Shown: positions 42,632 to 52,253, counted from the stretch's first letter. The stretch: 64,000 nt of DNA from Lapillicoccus jejuensis (GCF_006715055.1 NZ_VFMN01000001.1:2356001-2420000), one strand, 5' to 3'. Numbers and translations are program-made. The notes: a model not told the origin generated them from the letters alone.

Positions 42632-44143
42632 GTGACCGAGTACGTGGGCACCTATCACCAGGGCGTGCCCGTGGATGACGAGCTGACCGTCACCCGCGAG
42701 GCGAGCCCGGGGCGCGCGCGACCGTGGGGGGAGCGTCGCCGACCGCGCAAGTGGGTCTCCGGCTACCGCACCCGCGTGCTGGCGGCCGACCTCGTCTCCG
42801 CGGCCGTCGTCGCCGCCGTCGTGGCGCTCGCGACGCCGTCCCAGGGCAGCCTGGGCCGCATCCTCGTCCTGGGCGTGACGCCGCTGGTCTGGGTGCTCGC
42901 CCTGGGGCTCGTCCAGACCTACAGCGAGGCGCACATCGGCGCCGGCACCGCGGAGTACCGCGCCGTCGGGCAGGCCGGGCTCCTCGTCGCCTCGACCGTC
43001 GGCCTGCTCTTCTTCGTCACCGACGTGCGGGTGCCGCGGGCCGTCCTGGTCCCGCTCGTGCCCGCCACCGTGCTGGCCAGCATCGTCGTCCACTGGGCGC
43101 TGCGCCGGGACCTGCTGGCCCGCCGCGAGCGCGGGGCCTGCCTGCACGACACCGTCGTCGTCGGCCGCGCCGACTCGGTCGAGGCCCTCATCCGCGAGAT
43201 CGTCTCCGCCCCGGAGGCGGGCATGCGCATCGTCGCCGCCTGCGTCTCCGGGCTGGACGACCCCGCCCACCGCGAGATGACCGAGATCGAGGGCGTGCCC
43301 GTCTTCGGGCCGCCGGAGTCCGCCCTCGCCGCCGTCGACGCCTACGGCGCCGAGGTCGTCGCCGTCTCCAGCCACCCGGACCTCGTCGGCGCCCCGCTGC
43401 GCCGTCTGGGCTGGGCCCTCGCCGAGCGCCAGGTCGACCTCGTCGTCGCCCCCGGCATCGTCGAGGTCGCCGGTCCTCGGCTGTCGCTGCGGCCCGCGGC
43501 CGGCGTCTCCCTCCTGCACGTCGAGCGCCCGCTCGACTCCGGCGCCCGCGTCGTCGCCAAGCGCGTCGCCGACGCCCTCATGACCGCCGGCATCCTCGTC
43601 GTCGCCCTGCCGGTGATGGCCGTCATCGCGCTGCTGGTCAAGCTGACGAGCGCCGGCCCGGTCTTCTACCTCCAGGAGCGCGTCGGCACCCGCGGCGAGC
43701 GGTTCCGGATGGTCAAGTTCCGCACGATGGTCGTCAACGCCGACGCGCTCGTCTCGTCGATGGCCGGCGGGCACGACGTCAACGCCGTCCTGTTCAAGCA
43801 GCGCGACGACCCGCGGATCACCTCCGTCGGCAAGATCCTGCGCAAGTACTCCCTCGACGAGCTGCCCCAGCTGTTCAACGTGCTGGCCGGCCAGATGTCG
43901 CTCGTCGGGCCGCGCCCGCCGCTGCCGCGCGAGGTCGACGCCTACGAGCCCGACGCCGTGCAGCGGCTGCGCGTGCGCCCCGGCATGACCGGCCTGTGGC
44001 AGATCTCCGGCCGCAGCGACCTCAGCTGGGAGCAGAGCCTGCGCCTCGACCTCTGGTACGTCGACAACTGGTCGCTCGTGCTGGACCTGCAGATCCTCGT
44101 CCGGACGGTCAAGGCCGTCATCCGACACACCGGGGCCTACTGA
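42632..44143 (+). CDS. polyprenyl-phosphate sugar-1-phosphate transferase (priming enzyme, WbaP/WcaJ-like)
   Basis: A 503-residue membrane enzyme that starts repeat-unit synthesis by moving a sugar-1-phosphate from a UDP-sugar to undecaprenyl phosphate. GTG 42632 follows GGAAGGGG by eight bases. About residues 45-150 contain four to five helices, 165-290 a CoA-binding-like domain, and 309-503 the bacterial sugar-transferase domain. That domain has KRVADALMTAGILVV, ERVGTRGERFRMVKFRTM, LRKYSLDELPQLFNVLAG, MSLVGPRPPLPREV and VRPGMTGLWQISGRSDLSW. It leads an operon in which PAPS genes follow at once; cysQ starts three bases after its stop. Confidence 0.93.
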   Translation: MTEYVGTYHQGVPVDDELTVTREASPGRARPWGERRRPRKWVSGYRTRVLAADLVSAAVVAAVVALATPSQGSLGRILVLGVTPLVWVLALGLVQTYSEAHIGAGTAEYRAVGQAGLLVASTVGLLFFVTDVRVPRAVLVPLVPATVLASIVVHWALRRDLLARRERGACLHDTVVVGRADSVEALIREIVSAPEAGMRIVAACVSGLDDPAHREMTEIEGVPVFGPPESALAAVDAYGAEVVAVSSHPDLVGAPLRRLGWALAERQVDLVVAPGIVEVAGPRLSLRPAAGVSLLHVERPLDSGARVVAKRVADALMTAGILVVALPVMAVIALLVKLTSAGPVFYLQERVGTRGERFRMVKFRTMVVNADALVSSMAGGHDVNAVLFKQRDDPRITSVGKILRKYSLDELPQLFNVLAGQMSLVGPRPPLPREVDAYEPDAVQRLRVRPGMTGLWQISGRSDLSWEQSLRLDLWYVDNWSLVLDLQILVRTVKAVIRHTGAY

Positions 44144-44146
44144 CAC

Positions 44147-44929
44147 ATGACCTCCACGACGACGACCGCGGGCGACGACCACGCGGTCGCCCGCCGCCTC
44201 GCCGACTCCGCGGGGGAGGTGCTCCTCGGCCTGCGCGCCGCGCGCACCGACCTCGAGGGCGCCGAGCTCAAGGACGCGGGGGACCGCGCCTCGCAGGAAC
44301 ACCTCGCGGCCGCCCTCGCCGACGTCCGCCCCGACGACGCCGTGCTCAGCGAGGAGGCCAAGGACGTCGGCGACCGCGCGAGCGCGACCCGGGTCTGGAT
44401 CATCGACCCGCTCGACGGCACCCGCGAGTTCAGCGAGCGCCCCCGCGAGGACTGGGCCGTGCACGTCGCCCTGTGGCAGGACGGCGACCTGGTCGCCGGC
44501 GCCGTCGCGCGGCCCGCCATGGGCGCCACGCTCGCGACCGACGCACCCCCGGCCCTTCCGGAGCGCCCGGGTGGCCCCGGCGCCCCCGTTCGCCTGGCGG
44601 TCAGCCGCTCGCGCCCGCCGGCCTTCGTCACGGCGCTCGCCGAGCGCCTCGGGGCCGAGCTCGTCCCGATGGGCTCCGCCGGGGTGAAGGCCATGAGTAT
44701 CCTGGACGGCGCCGCAGACGCCTACGTGCACGCCGGGGGGCAGTACGAGTGGGACAGCGCGGCCCCGGTCGTCGTGGCCCGGGCCGCCGGACTGCACACC
44801 AGCCGCATCGACGGCAGCCCGCTCACCTACAACCGCGAGGACCCTTTGCTCCCCGATCTCCTCATCTGCCGCCCGGAGCTTGCCGACTTCCTCCTCGACG
44901 CCATCGCCGACACGCACGCCACCGCCTGA
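44147..44929 (+). CDS. cysQ: 3'(2'),5'-bisphosphate nucleotidase (PAP phosphatase)
   Basis: A 260-residue inositol-monophosphatase-fold enzyme that converts PAP, the by-product of sulfotransferases, to AMP. The metal motif is WIIDPLDGTREFSERP (about residues 84-99) and the C-terminal metal aspartate is in YEWDSAAPVVVARAAG. The glutamate of the first motif is in AVLSEEAKD. It starts three bases after the priming transferase stop and precedes cysD by 14 bases. Placing PAP removal in one operon with PAPS synthesis fits sulfotransferase use. An inositol or histidinol phosphatase role is less likely in this context. Confidence 0.88.
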   Translation: MTSTTTTAGDDHAVARRLADSAGEVLLGLRAARTDLEGAELKDAGDRASQEHLAAALADVRPDDAVLSEEAKDVGDRASATRVWIIDPLDGTREFSERPREDWAVHVALWQDGDLVAGAVARPAMGATLATDAPPALPERPGGPGAPVRLAVSRSRPPAFVTALAERLGAELVPMGSAGVKAMSILDGAADAYVHAGGQYEWDSAAPVVVARAAGLHTSRIDGSPLTYNREDPLLPDLLICRPELADFLLDAIADTHATA

Positions 44930-44943
44930 CAAGGGGCCCCCAC

Positions 44944-45855
44944 GTGACCGACACCCCCAACTACCAGCTGTCCCAGCTCCGGGTCCTCGAGGCCGAGTCG
45001 ATCCACATCATGCGCGAGGTCGTCGCCGAGTTCGAGCGCCCCGTGCTGCTCTTCTCCGGCGGCAAGGACTCGATCGTCATGCTGCGGATCGCCCAGAAGG
45101 CCTTCCACCCGGCCCGGATCCCGTTCGCGGTCATGCACGTCGACACGGGCCACAACTTCGAGGAGGTCCTCGCCTTCCGCGACAAGCGCGCGAAGGAGCT
45201 CGGGGTCCAGCTCATCGTGGCCAGCGTGCAGGAGGCCATCGACAACGGCTCCGTGAGCGAGCCGCCGGACGGCACCCGGAACCGGATCCAGACCCCGGTG
45301 CTGCTCGACGCGATCGACAAGCACCGCTTCAACGCCATCTTCGGCGGCGCCCGCCGCGACGAGGACAAGGCCCGCGCCAAGGAGCGGATCTTCTCCTACC
45401 GCGACGAGTTCGGGCAGTGGGACCCCAAGAACCAGCGTCCCGAGCTGTGGAACCTCTACAACGGCCGGGTCCACGTCGGCGACAGCATGCGGGTCTTCCC
45501 GCTGTCGAACTGGACCGAGCTCGACATCTGGCAGTACATCTCGGAGGAGGGCATCGAGATCCCCTCCATCTACTACGCCCACGACCGCGAGACCTTCGTG
45601 CGCGACAACATGGTCTACGCCGTCCACGACGTCTGCCGCCCCAAGGCGGGCGAGGAGGTCTCCGTACGGCGCGTGCGCTACCGCACCGTCGGTGACGCAA
45701 GCCTCACCGCCGCGGTCGAGTCGGACGCCGACACCGTGGAGAAGGTCATCGAGGAGGTGTCGACCACCCGCATCACCGAGCGGGGGGCGACCCGGGGGGA
45801 CGACAAGTTCAGCGAGGCCTCGATGGAGGACCGCAAGCGAGAGGGCTACTTCTAA
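44944..45855 (+). CDS. cysD: sulfate adenylyltransferase subunit 2
   Basis: A 303-residue PP-loop ATPase that, with CysN, makes adenosine 5'-phosphosulfate from sulfate and ATP. The PP-loop is VLLFSGGKDSIVML (about residues 34-47). It is followed by VMHVDTGHNF, FGGARRDEDKARAKERIFS and the C-terminal MEDRKREGYF, all typical of CysD. Length is normal. GTG 44944 follows the weak ribosome site AAGGGG. cysN starts three bases after its stop, so the two subunits are co-translated. Confidence 0.97.
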   Translation: MTDTPNYQLSQLRVLEAESIHIMREVVAEFERPVLLFSGGKDSIVMLRIAQKAFHPARIPFAVMHVDTGHNFEEVLAFRDKRAKELGVQLIVASVQEAIDNGSVSEPPDGTRNRIQTPVLLDAIDKHRFNAIFGGARRDEDKARAKERIFSYRDEFGQWDPKNQRPELWNLYNGRVHVGDSMRVFPLSNWTELDIWQYISEEGIEIPSIYYAHDRETFVRDNMVYAVHDVCRPKAGEEVSVRRVRYRTVGDASLTAAVESDADTVEKVIEEVSTTRITERGATRGDDKFSEASMEDRKREGYF

Positions 45856-45858
45856 GCC

Positions 45859-47115
45859 ATGGACATCCTGCGTTTCGCGACCGCCGGGTCGGTCGACGAC
45901 GGCAAGAGCACCCTCATCGGTCGGCTCCTGTTCGACACCAAGACGGTCTTCGAGGACCAGCTCGACGCGGTCGAGCGGGTCAGCCGTGACCGCGGCGAGG
46001 ACTACACGAACCTCGCGCTGCTCACCGACGGCCTGCGCGCCGAGCGCGAGCAGGGCATCACCATCGACGTGGCCTACCGCTACTTCGCGACGCCCAAGCG
46101 CAAGTTCATCATCGCCGACACCCCCGGGCACATCCAGTACACCCGCAACATGGTGACCGGCGCCTCGACCGCGGACCTCGCGCTCGTCCTCGTCGACGCC
46201 CGCAAGGGCCTGGTCGAGCAGAGCCGCCGGCACGCGTTCCTCGCCTCGCTGCTCCAGGTGCCGCACCTCGTGCTGTGCGTCAACAAGATGGACCTCGTCG
46301 ACTACTCCCAGGAGACGTTCGACGCCATCGCGCACGAGTTCACCCAGTTCGCGGCCAAGCTGCGCATCCCGGACCTGACGATCATCCCGGTGTCCGCGCT
46401 CAAGGGCGACAACGTCGTCTCGCGCTCGGACAACATGCCCTGGTACGACGGCAGCAGCCTCCTGCACCACCTGGAGAACGTCCACGTCGCGAGCGACCGG
46501 AACCTTGTCGACGTCCGCTTCCCGGTGCAGTACGTCATCCGCCCGATGAGCGACGACTGGCACGACTACCGCGGGTACGCGGGCCAGGTCGCCGGCGGCG
46601 TGCTGAAGAAGGGCGACGAGGTCCTCGTCCTGCCCTCCGGCTTCACGAGCCGGATCGCCTCGGTCGAGACCGCGGACGGCGAGGTCGACGAGGCCTACCC
46701 GCCCATGTCGGTGACCGTCCGCCTCGAGGACGAGATCGACATCTCGCGCGGCGACATGATCTGCCGGCCGCACAACCAGCCGACGCCGACCCAGGACGTC
46801 GACGCGATGATCTGCTGGATGGACGAGAGCGCCCAGCTCCAGACCGGGCGCAAGTACGTCATCAAGCACACCACCCGGACGGCGCGCTGCATCGTCAAGG
46901 ACCTGCAGTACCGCCTCGACATCAACTCGCTCCACCGCGACGAGGAGGCCGGCACGCTGGCGCTCAACGAGATCGGCCGCGTGCGGCTGCGCTCGACGGT
47001 GCCGCTCATGGCCGACGCCTACTCGCGCAACCGCACCACCGGCGGCTTCATCCTCATCGACGAGGCCACGAACCGGACCGTCGGCGCGGGGATGATCGCG
47101 GACAGCGGGCGGTGA
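45859..47115 (+). CDS. cysN: sulfate adenylyltransferase subunit 1 (GTPase)
   Basis: A 418-residue EF-Tu-like GTPase whose GTP hydrolysis drives sulfate activation by CysD. G1 is GSVDDGKSTLIG, G3 is IIADTPGHIQYTRN, G4 is CVNKMDLVD, and the switch segment is REQGITIDVAYRYF. It lacks a fused CysC kinase domain, unlike mycobacterial CysNC; a separate kinase gene lies one gene downstream. The stop overlaps the next glycosyltransferase start by GTGA, which ties sulfate activation to glycan synthesis. Confidence 0.97.
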   Translation: MDILRFATAGSVDDGKSTLIGRLLFDTKTVFEDQLDAVERVSRDRGEDYTNLALLTDGLRAEREQGITIDVAYRYFATPKRKFIIADTPGHIQYTRNMVTGASTADLALVLVDARKGLVEQSRRHAFLASLLQVPHLVLCVNKMDLVDYSQETFDAIAHEFTQFAAKLRIPDLTIIPVSALKGDNVVSRSDNMPWYDGSSLLHHLENVHVASDRNLVDVRFPVQYVIRPMSDDWHDYRGYAGQVAGGVLKKGDEVLVLPSGFTSRIASVETADGEVDEAYPPMSVTVRLEDEIDISRGDMICRPHNQPTPTQDVDAMICWMDESAQLQTGRKYVIKHTTRTARCIVKDLQYRLDINSLHRDEEAGTLALNEIGRVRLRSTVPLMADAYSRNRTTGGFILIDEATNRTVGAGMIADSGR

Positions 47116-48392
47116 CCGTCCAGCCGGCCGCTCCGGCCGGCGCCGCGCCCGGGCCGGCGGCCACGCCGCCGGCCCCGGGCGCCCAGGCCGCCCCGAGCGC
47201 CCCCACCGCCCCGGCCCCCCTCGCCGTCCGCCGTCGCGGCCTGACGATCGCGATGGTCGGTCAGAAGGGCCTGCCGGCCACGATCGGCGGGATCGAGCAC
47301 CACGTCGAGCAGGTCGGCGCCCGGCTCGCCGAGCGCGGCCACGACGTCGTCGTCTACAGCCGCGACACGTACGGCGACATCCCGGCCGACGGCCGCTACC
47401 GCGGCATGCGGGTGGTCGCCGCGCCGACCATCGGCACGAAGCACCTCGACGCCATCGTGCACAGCGGTTCCTCGACCCTCAAGGCGATGGCCGCGAAGGC
47501 CGACATCGTCCACTTCCACGCGCTCGGCCCCGGCCTCGTCGCGCCGCTGCCGCGCTTCCTCAGCGGCTCCCGGGTCGTCCTCACCGTGCACGGCCTGGAC
47601 AACGCCCGCGACAAGTGGGGCAAGGCGGCCCAGGCCGTCCTCGGGACGGCGCACTGGATGAGCGGGCACGTCCCCGACGCCACCGTCGTCGTCTCGCGCG
47701 AGCTCCAGGCGCACTACGCCCGCACCTTCCACCGCGAGGCGGCGTACATCACCAACGGGGTCCCGACGCCCGAGCGGGTCGACGCCCCCGAGGTGCCCCG
47801 CCGCTTCGGTCTCGAGCCGGGCCGCTACCTCATGTTCGTCGGGCGGCTGGTCCCCGAGAAGCGTCCGGACCTGCTCGTGCGCGCCTTCCGGGAGAGCGCG
47901 TACGACGGCCAGCTGGCCGTCGTCGGCGTGTCCTCCTTCACCGACGGCTTCACCGCGCAGCTGCGCGAGCTGGCCGCCGACGACGAGCGCATCGTCTTCA
48001 CCGGTTTCGTCGGCGGGCGCGACCTCGCCGCCCTGTTCCAACACGCCCGCCTGCTCGTGCAGCCGTCCGACCTCGAGGGCCTGCCGCTCACGCTGCTCGA
48101 GTCGGTCGCCCACGGCTGCCACGTCCTGGCCAGCGACATCGCCCCGCACCGCGAGGTGCTCGGGCGCGGCACGCCCGCGCACCGGCTGTTCCCGGCCGGC
48201 GACCTCGACGCGCTGCGCGCCGGGATCGAGGCGCCCGTGGACGGCGACGCGTGGGACGTGCCGGAGCGCGAGGCCATCCTCCAGCACTACTCGTGGGACC
48301 GGGCCACCGAGCAGCTCGAGCAGCTCTACCTCGAGCTGCTCGCGCGCCCCCGCGGTCTGCGCCGCCTCGGCCGCGCGAACGGCACGCCGTGA
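47112..48392 (+). CDS. glycosyltransferase family 4 protein
   Basis: A 426-residue GT-B glycosyltransferase sitting between cysN and the APS kinase gene with four-base overlaps on both sides. The first 38 residues are an Ala/Pro-rich extension. The catalytic part starts TIAMVGQKGLPATIGGIEHH. It includes LTVHGLDNARDKWGKAAQAV, the donor-site YLMFVGRLVPEKRPDLLVRA, VGVSSFTDGF and the E-x7-E region QPSDLEGLPLTLLESVAHG. It resembles PssF/WcaC-type enzymes that elongate lipid-linked repeat units after the priming step. Confidence 0.9.
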   Translation: MTVQPAAPAGAAPGPAATPPAPGAQAAPSAPTAPAPLAVRRRGLTIAMVGQKGLPATIGGIEHHVEQVGARLAERGHDVVVYSRDTYGDIPADGRYRGMRVVAAPTIGTKHLDAIVHSGSSTLKAMAAKADIVHFHALGPGLVAPLPRFLSGSRVVLTVHGLDNARDKWGKAAQAVLGTAHWMSGHVPDATVVVSRELQAHYARTFHREAAYITNGVPTPERVDAPEVPRRFGLEPGRYLMFVGRLVPEKRPDLLVRAFRESAYDGQLAVVGVSSFTDGFTAQLRELAADDERIVFTGFVGGRDLAALFQHARLLVQPSDLEGLPLTLLESVAHGCHVLASDIAPHREVLGRGTPAHRLFPAGDLDALRAGIEAPVDGDAWDVPEREAILQHYSWDRATEQLEQLYLELLARPRGLRRLGRANGTP

Positions 48393-49759
48393 CCGTCGTC
48401 GCGGCGCCGCCGACCCTCGTCGGCGAGCACCGCGTGCTCGCCGACCTCGAGCTCGTCCTCGACGGCGTGCTGGAGCCGGGCCACGTCCTCGGCGGGCCCG
48501 TCGCGCCGGACCGGAGCGACCCGTCCGCCGCCGACCGCACCGGGCTGCTCGTGCCCGCGCCGCTCGTCGGGCCCGCGCTCGAGGGTGGCGCCCTCGTGCT
48601 CGTCGACGAGGAGTCGACGCCGCTGGGCCGCCTGACCGACCTCGAGGCCGAGCCCACCCGGCCGGCCGGCGACGCGGACGCCCCGGTCCTCCTGCGCGGC
48701 ACGCTCCATCGCGAGCGCCGCCGCGAGAGCGGCGCCGGCCGCGCCCTCGCCCTCGACCCGACCCGCCCCCTCGCGCCCGGCACCCTCCTCGTCGTGCTCG
48801 CCCGGCCGGCCCTGCTCGCCGACACCGCGCGGGTCGTGGCGGCCGCCGAGGCCGGTCGGGTCCTGCTCGTCGTCCCCGACGACGCCAGCGACACCGCCGG
48901 CGTCCCGACCGCGGTGCTGAGCGCGGCCGCCGTCCGGCTGGCCGCGCGCCTCGTCGACGCCGGGCTCGCCGTCGACGTCGCGACCGCCCCCCTCGCCCGG
49001 CGGGGTACCGCCGACGACGCCCGCCTCGTCGACCGGCTGGCCGCCCGCCTCGGGGCCGGGGCCCGGCTCGTCCTCACCGACGACCCCGGTCTCGACGAGG
49101 CCGCGGACGGCTGGCAGGACGTCGTACGGGCCCTCGACCTCGGCGAGCCCACGCCGCAGCTCGCCGACGAGGACCGGACCGGCCTCACCCGCTGGCGGCG
49201 CCCCCGGGCGCAGCGCGGTCTCGTCGTCTTCCTCACCGGCTTCTCCGGCTCCGGCAAGTCCACCGTGGCGCGGGCGCTGCAGGACTGGCTGCTCGAGCAC
49301 ACCGACCGCACGGTCAGCCTCCTCGACGGCGATGTCGTGCGGCGGCTGCTCTCCTCCGGGCTCGGGTTCGACCGCGCCTCGCGATCGACGAACATCCGCC
49401 GGATCGGCTACGTCGCCGCCGAGGTCGCCCGTCACGGCGGGCTCGCCGTCTGCGCCCCCGTCGCGCCGTACGACGTCGACCGGCGCGCCGTGCGCGCCAT
49501 GGTCGAGGCCGCCGGCGGCGACCTCGTCCTCGTCCACGTCGCCACCCCCCTCGAGGAGTGCGAGCGGCGCGACCTCAAGGGTCTGTACGCCAAGGCCCGC
49601 GCCGGCCTCGTCCCCGAGTTCACCGGCATCTCGGACCCGTACGACGTCCCCACCGACGCCGACGTCACGCTCGACACCACCGACACCCCGACCGCGGACG
49701 CGGTCGCCCTCGTCGTCGCCCGGCTGCGCGCCGGCGGCTGGATCCCGGAGGCACCATGA
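48389..49759 (+). CDS. adenylylsulfate kinase with degenerate ATP-sulfurylase-like N-terminal region
   Basis: A 456-residue protein. The last 175 residues are a complete APS kinase that makes PAPS: P-loop VFLTGFSGSGKSTVA, DGDVVRRLLSSGLGF, RRIGYVAAEVARHGG, KGLYAKARAG and FTGISDPYDVP. The first 280 residues resemble the PUA and catalytic regions of ATP sulfurylase (LADLELVLDGVLEPG, ALVLVDEESTPLGRL) but lack the QxRNP and HxxH motifs needed for catalysis. Sulfurylase activity is presumably supplied by CysDN. It overlaps both neighbours by four bases. The N-terminal region may now be structural or regulatory. Confidence 0.88.
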   Translation: MTVVAAPPTLVGEHRVLADLELVLDGVLEPGHVLGGPVAPDRSDPSAADRTGLLVPAPLVGPALEGGALVLVDEESTPLGRLTDLEAEPTRPAGDADAPVLLRGTLHRERRRESGAGRALALDPTRPLAPGTLLVVLARPALLADTARVVAAAEAGRVLLVVPDDASDTAGVPTAVLSAAAVRLAARLVDAGLAVDVATAPLARRGTADDARLVDRLAARLGAGARLVLTDDPGLDEAADGWQDVVRALDLGEPTPQLADEDRTGLTRWRRPRAQRGLVVFLTGFSGSGKSTVARALQDWLLEHTDRTVSLLDGDVVRRLLSSGLGFDRASRSTNIRRIGYVAAEVARHGGLAVCAPVAPYDVDRRAVRAMVEAAGGDLVLVHVATPLEECERRDLKGLYAKARAGLVPEFTGISDPYDVPTDADVTLDTTDTPTADAVALVVARLRAGGWIPEAP

Positions 49760-50715
49760 CCATCGACTGGCTGCTCGTCGTCGCGTCCCTCGCGATCGGC
49801 ATCGTCGTCGGCCTCACCGGCATGGGGGGAGGCGCGCTCATGACGCCCGTCCTCGTCCTGCTCTTCGGCGTCCCGCCGCTCACCGCGGTGTCCTCCGACC
49901 TCGTCGCCGCCGCGGTGATGAAGCCGGTCGGCTCCTTCGTGCACCTGCGCCGCGGGACGGTCAACCTCGAGCTGGTCAAGTGGCTGTGCGTCGGTTCCAT
50001 CCCGTCGGCCTTCGCCGGCGTGCTCATCCTGCGGTGGATCGGGCACGGGCAGTCGATCCAGTCGGCCATCCAGGTGGCCCTCGGCGTGGCCCTGCTCATC
50101 GCCGCCGCCGGGCTCGTCGTCCGCGCCTACCAGCGGCTGGTGGAGCGAGCCCGGGTCCGTGACGGGCGCGCCGCCCCGCTGCCGCAGGGCCGTCCCGAGG
50201 TCACCGTCCGCAAGCTCCCGACGATCGTCGTCGGCATCGTCGGCGGCGTCGTCGTGGGGATGACGTCGGTCGGGTCCGGCTCGCTCATCATCATCGCCCT
50301 CATGGCGCTCTACCCGACGCTCAAGGCGAGCCAGCTGGTCGGCACCGACCTGCTCCAGGCCGTCCCGCTCGTCGCGTCGGCCGCGCTCGCCCACATCCTC
50401 TTCGGCGACTTCAAGCTCGCCCTCACCGTCTCCCTGCTCATCGGGGCGGTCCCCGGCGCCTGGATCGGCGCGCGGCTGTCCTCGCGGGCCCCCGGCGGCA
50501 TCATCCGCCGGGCCCTCGCCTTCGTGCTGCTCGCCTCGGCCGTCAAGCTGCTCGGCGTGAGCACCGTGTGGACCGGGGTCATCCTCCTCGTCGTCCTGCT
50601 CGTGGCCCCGGTCGTCTGGATGGTCGTCCGGCGCCGCCACGGCTTCCCCGCGACGGCCCGCCGTCGCGACCGCGACCGGCGCCCGGAAGGGGCCGCTCCG
50701 GCCGGGGCCCGGTGA
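49756..50715 (+). CDS. TauE/SafE-family permease
   Basis: A 319-residue membrane protein with about eight helices. The repeated family motifs are GIVVGLTGMGGGALMTPVLV (first half) and VVVGMTSVGSGSLIIIALM followed by GTDLLQAVPLVASAALAH (second half). Family members move sulfite, sulfonates or sulfate. Within an operon for PAPS synthesis it most likely imports sulfate or handles sulfite; direction and substrate are inferred. The ATG overlaps the APS kinase stop and its stop overlaps the flippase start. Confidence 0.88.
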   Translation: MTIDWLLVVASLAIGIVVGLTGMGGGALMTPVLVLLFGVPPLTAVSSDLVAAAVMKPVGSFVHLRRGTVNLELVKWLCVGSIPSAFAGVLILRWIGHGQSIQSAIQVALGVALLIAAAGLVVRAYQRLVERARVRDGRAAPLPQGRPEVTVRKLPTIVVGIVGGVVVGMTSVGSGSLIIIALMALYPTLKASQLVGTDLLQAVPLVASAALAHILFGDFKLALTVSLLIGAVPGAWIGARLSSRAPGGIIRRALAFVLLASAVKLLGVSTVWTGVILLVVLLVAPVVWMVVRRRHGFPATARRRDRDRRPEGAAPAGAR

Positions 50716-52253
50716 CCGTCACCGCCCGCGGCGGGGCGAGCCGCGACGGCGGCACGCGCGAGCGCGAGCGGATGGCCCGCGGCGGCGGCCTCAACCTCGT
50801 CGGCGCCATCACGACGCAGGCCTGCCAGCTGCTCATCGTCGTCGCGCTCGCCCACCTGGCCGGGCAGCGCGAGGTCGGCCGCTACGCCGTCTGCTTCGCC
50901 CTCGTCTCGCTCCTCGGCCTGCTGGCCCTCGCCGGCTTCCGCGCCGGCCTGACCCGCTTCGTGGCCATGCACCTCGCGGACGGCGACGCGGCGCGGCTAC
51001 GGGGCACCGTACGGCTCGGGCTGGGCATCACCCTGGGCGGCTCGGTCGTCATCGCGGTCGCCCTCGCCCTGCTGGCCCCCGCCGTGGCGGGGCTGATGGG
51101 TGACGACAGCATCGTCGCGGGCGTCCGGCTCGTCGCGCTGTCCCTCGTGCCGTCCTCGCTGGCCGAGGCGGCGCTGGCCGCCACGCAGGGCTGGCGCTCG
51201 CAGAAGGCCTTCACGCTCATCGGCCGCGTCTTCGACCCGGTCTCGCGGCTCGTCCTCACGGTCGTGCTCGTCGCGCTCGGCCACGGCTACCTCGGCGCGA
51301 TGACCGCCCTCGCGGCCACGTCGTTCGTCACCTGCGCCCTGGCCCTGGCCGCCCTCGCGCGCCGGATGCGCCGCGTCGAGCGGGCCCGTCCGCGGCACGA
51401 GCTGGGCGAGCTGATGTCGTTCTCGATGGTCAGCTGGCTGTCGGCCCTCGCCGCGACCGGGCTGATCTGGGCCGACACGCTCATCCTCGGCGCGATGCGC
51501 AGCGAGGAGGAGGTCGGTGTCTACAACGTCGCCTCCCGCCTGGTCACCCTCGCCGTCTTCGTCCTGCCGCCCATCACGGCGACCTTCTCGCCCCACATGG
51601 CGCACCTCTACCACGTGGGGGACCTCGACGAGGCGGCCAAGGCGTACGGCGCCGCGACGCGCTGGACGCTGCTGCTGTCGATGCCGGCCTTCGTCCTCCT
51701 GCTCGTCTTCCCCGGCGACCTGCTGCAGATCTTCGGCCGCGGCTACGGCGAGGGCGTGCTCGTCACCGTGATCCTCGCCGTGGGTCAGCTCGTCGGGGCG
51801 GCCGCCGGGCCGTGCGGCATCGTGCTCAACATGAGCGGCCGGGTGTGGCTGAGCCTGCTCGACAACGGGCTCGTCCTCGTGCTCAACGTGGGGCTCAACC
51901 TCGCGCTCATCCCGCGCTTCGGCATCGTCGGCGCGGCCGTCGCGTGGAGCGTGTCCCTCGTCGTCGTCAACCTCGTCAAGCTCGTCCAGGCCCGACGGGT
52001 CGTGGGCATCTCCCCGGTGGGGGCGATGACGGGGAAGATCCTGCTGGCCGCCTTCGTCGCCGTCTGCGGTGGGGTGCTCGTCCAGGACCTGCTCACGGCG
52101 TCCTGGCTCGTCGTCGTCGTCGCCGGCGCCGCCGTGGTAGGTGTGATCTACGTCACACTGATGGTGACCCTCGGGACCCACCCGGACGACGCCGCGATCG
52201 CCCGCCGACTCGTGCTCCGACGTGGGACGACGCGCGGTCGACGCCCCGCCTGA
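50712..52253 (+). CDS. second Wzx-type oligosaccharide flippase
   Basis: A 513-residue protein with 12-14 membrane helices of the MOP superfamily. It opens GGGLNLVGAITTQACQLLIV and has the family segment LAGQREVGRYAVCFALVSLL. VYNVASRLVTLAVFVLPPI and the C-terminal polysaccharide-biosynthesis domain LNMSGRVWLSLLDNGLVLVL follow. It ends the operon that began with the priming transferase, so it is the natural flippase for units begun by that enzyme. GTG start overlapping the permease stop. Confidence 0.9.
   Translation: MTVTARGGASRDGGTRERERMARGGGLNLVGAITTQACQLLIVVALAHLAGQREVGRYAVCFALVSLLGLLALAGFRAGLTRFVAMHLADGDAARLRGTVRLGLGITLGGSVVIAVALALLAPAVAGLMGDDSIVAGVRLVALSLVPSSLAEAALAATQGWRSQKAFTLIGRVFDPVSRLVLTVVLVALGHGYLGAMTALAATSFVTCALALAALARRMRRVERARPRHELGELMSFSMVSWLSALAATGLIWADTLILGAMRSEEEVGVYNVASRLVTLAVFVLPPITATFSPHMAHLYHVGDLDEAAKAYGAATRWTLLLSMPAFVLLLVFPGDLLQIFGRGYGEGVLVTVILAVGQLVGAAAGPCGIVLNMSGRVWLSLLDNGLVLVLNVGLNLALIPRFGIVGAAVAWSVSLVVVNLVKLVQARRVVGISPVGAMTGKILLAAFVAVCGGVLVQDLLTASWLVVVVAGAAVVGVIYVTLMVTLGTHPDDAAIARRLVLRRGTTRGRRPA

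Noticed and set aside
42632-52253. Assimilatory cysteine biosynthesis operon.
   Set aside because: No PAPS/APS reductase, sulfite reductase or cysteine synthase gene is present, and the cys genes are interleaved with glycosyltransferase and flippase genes.
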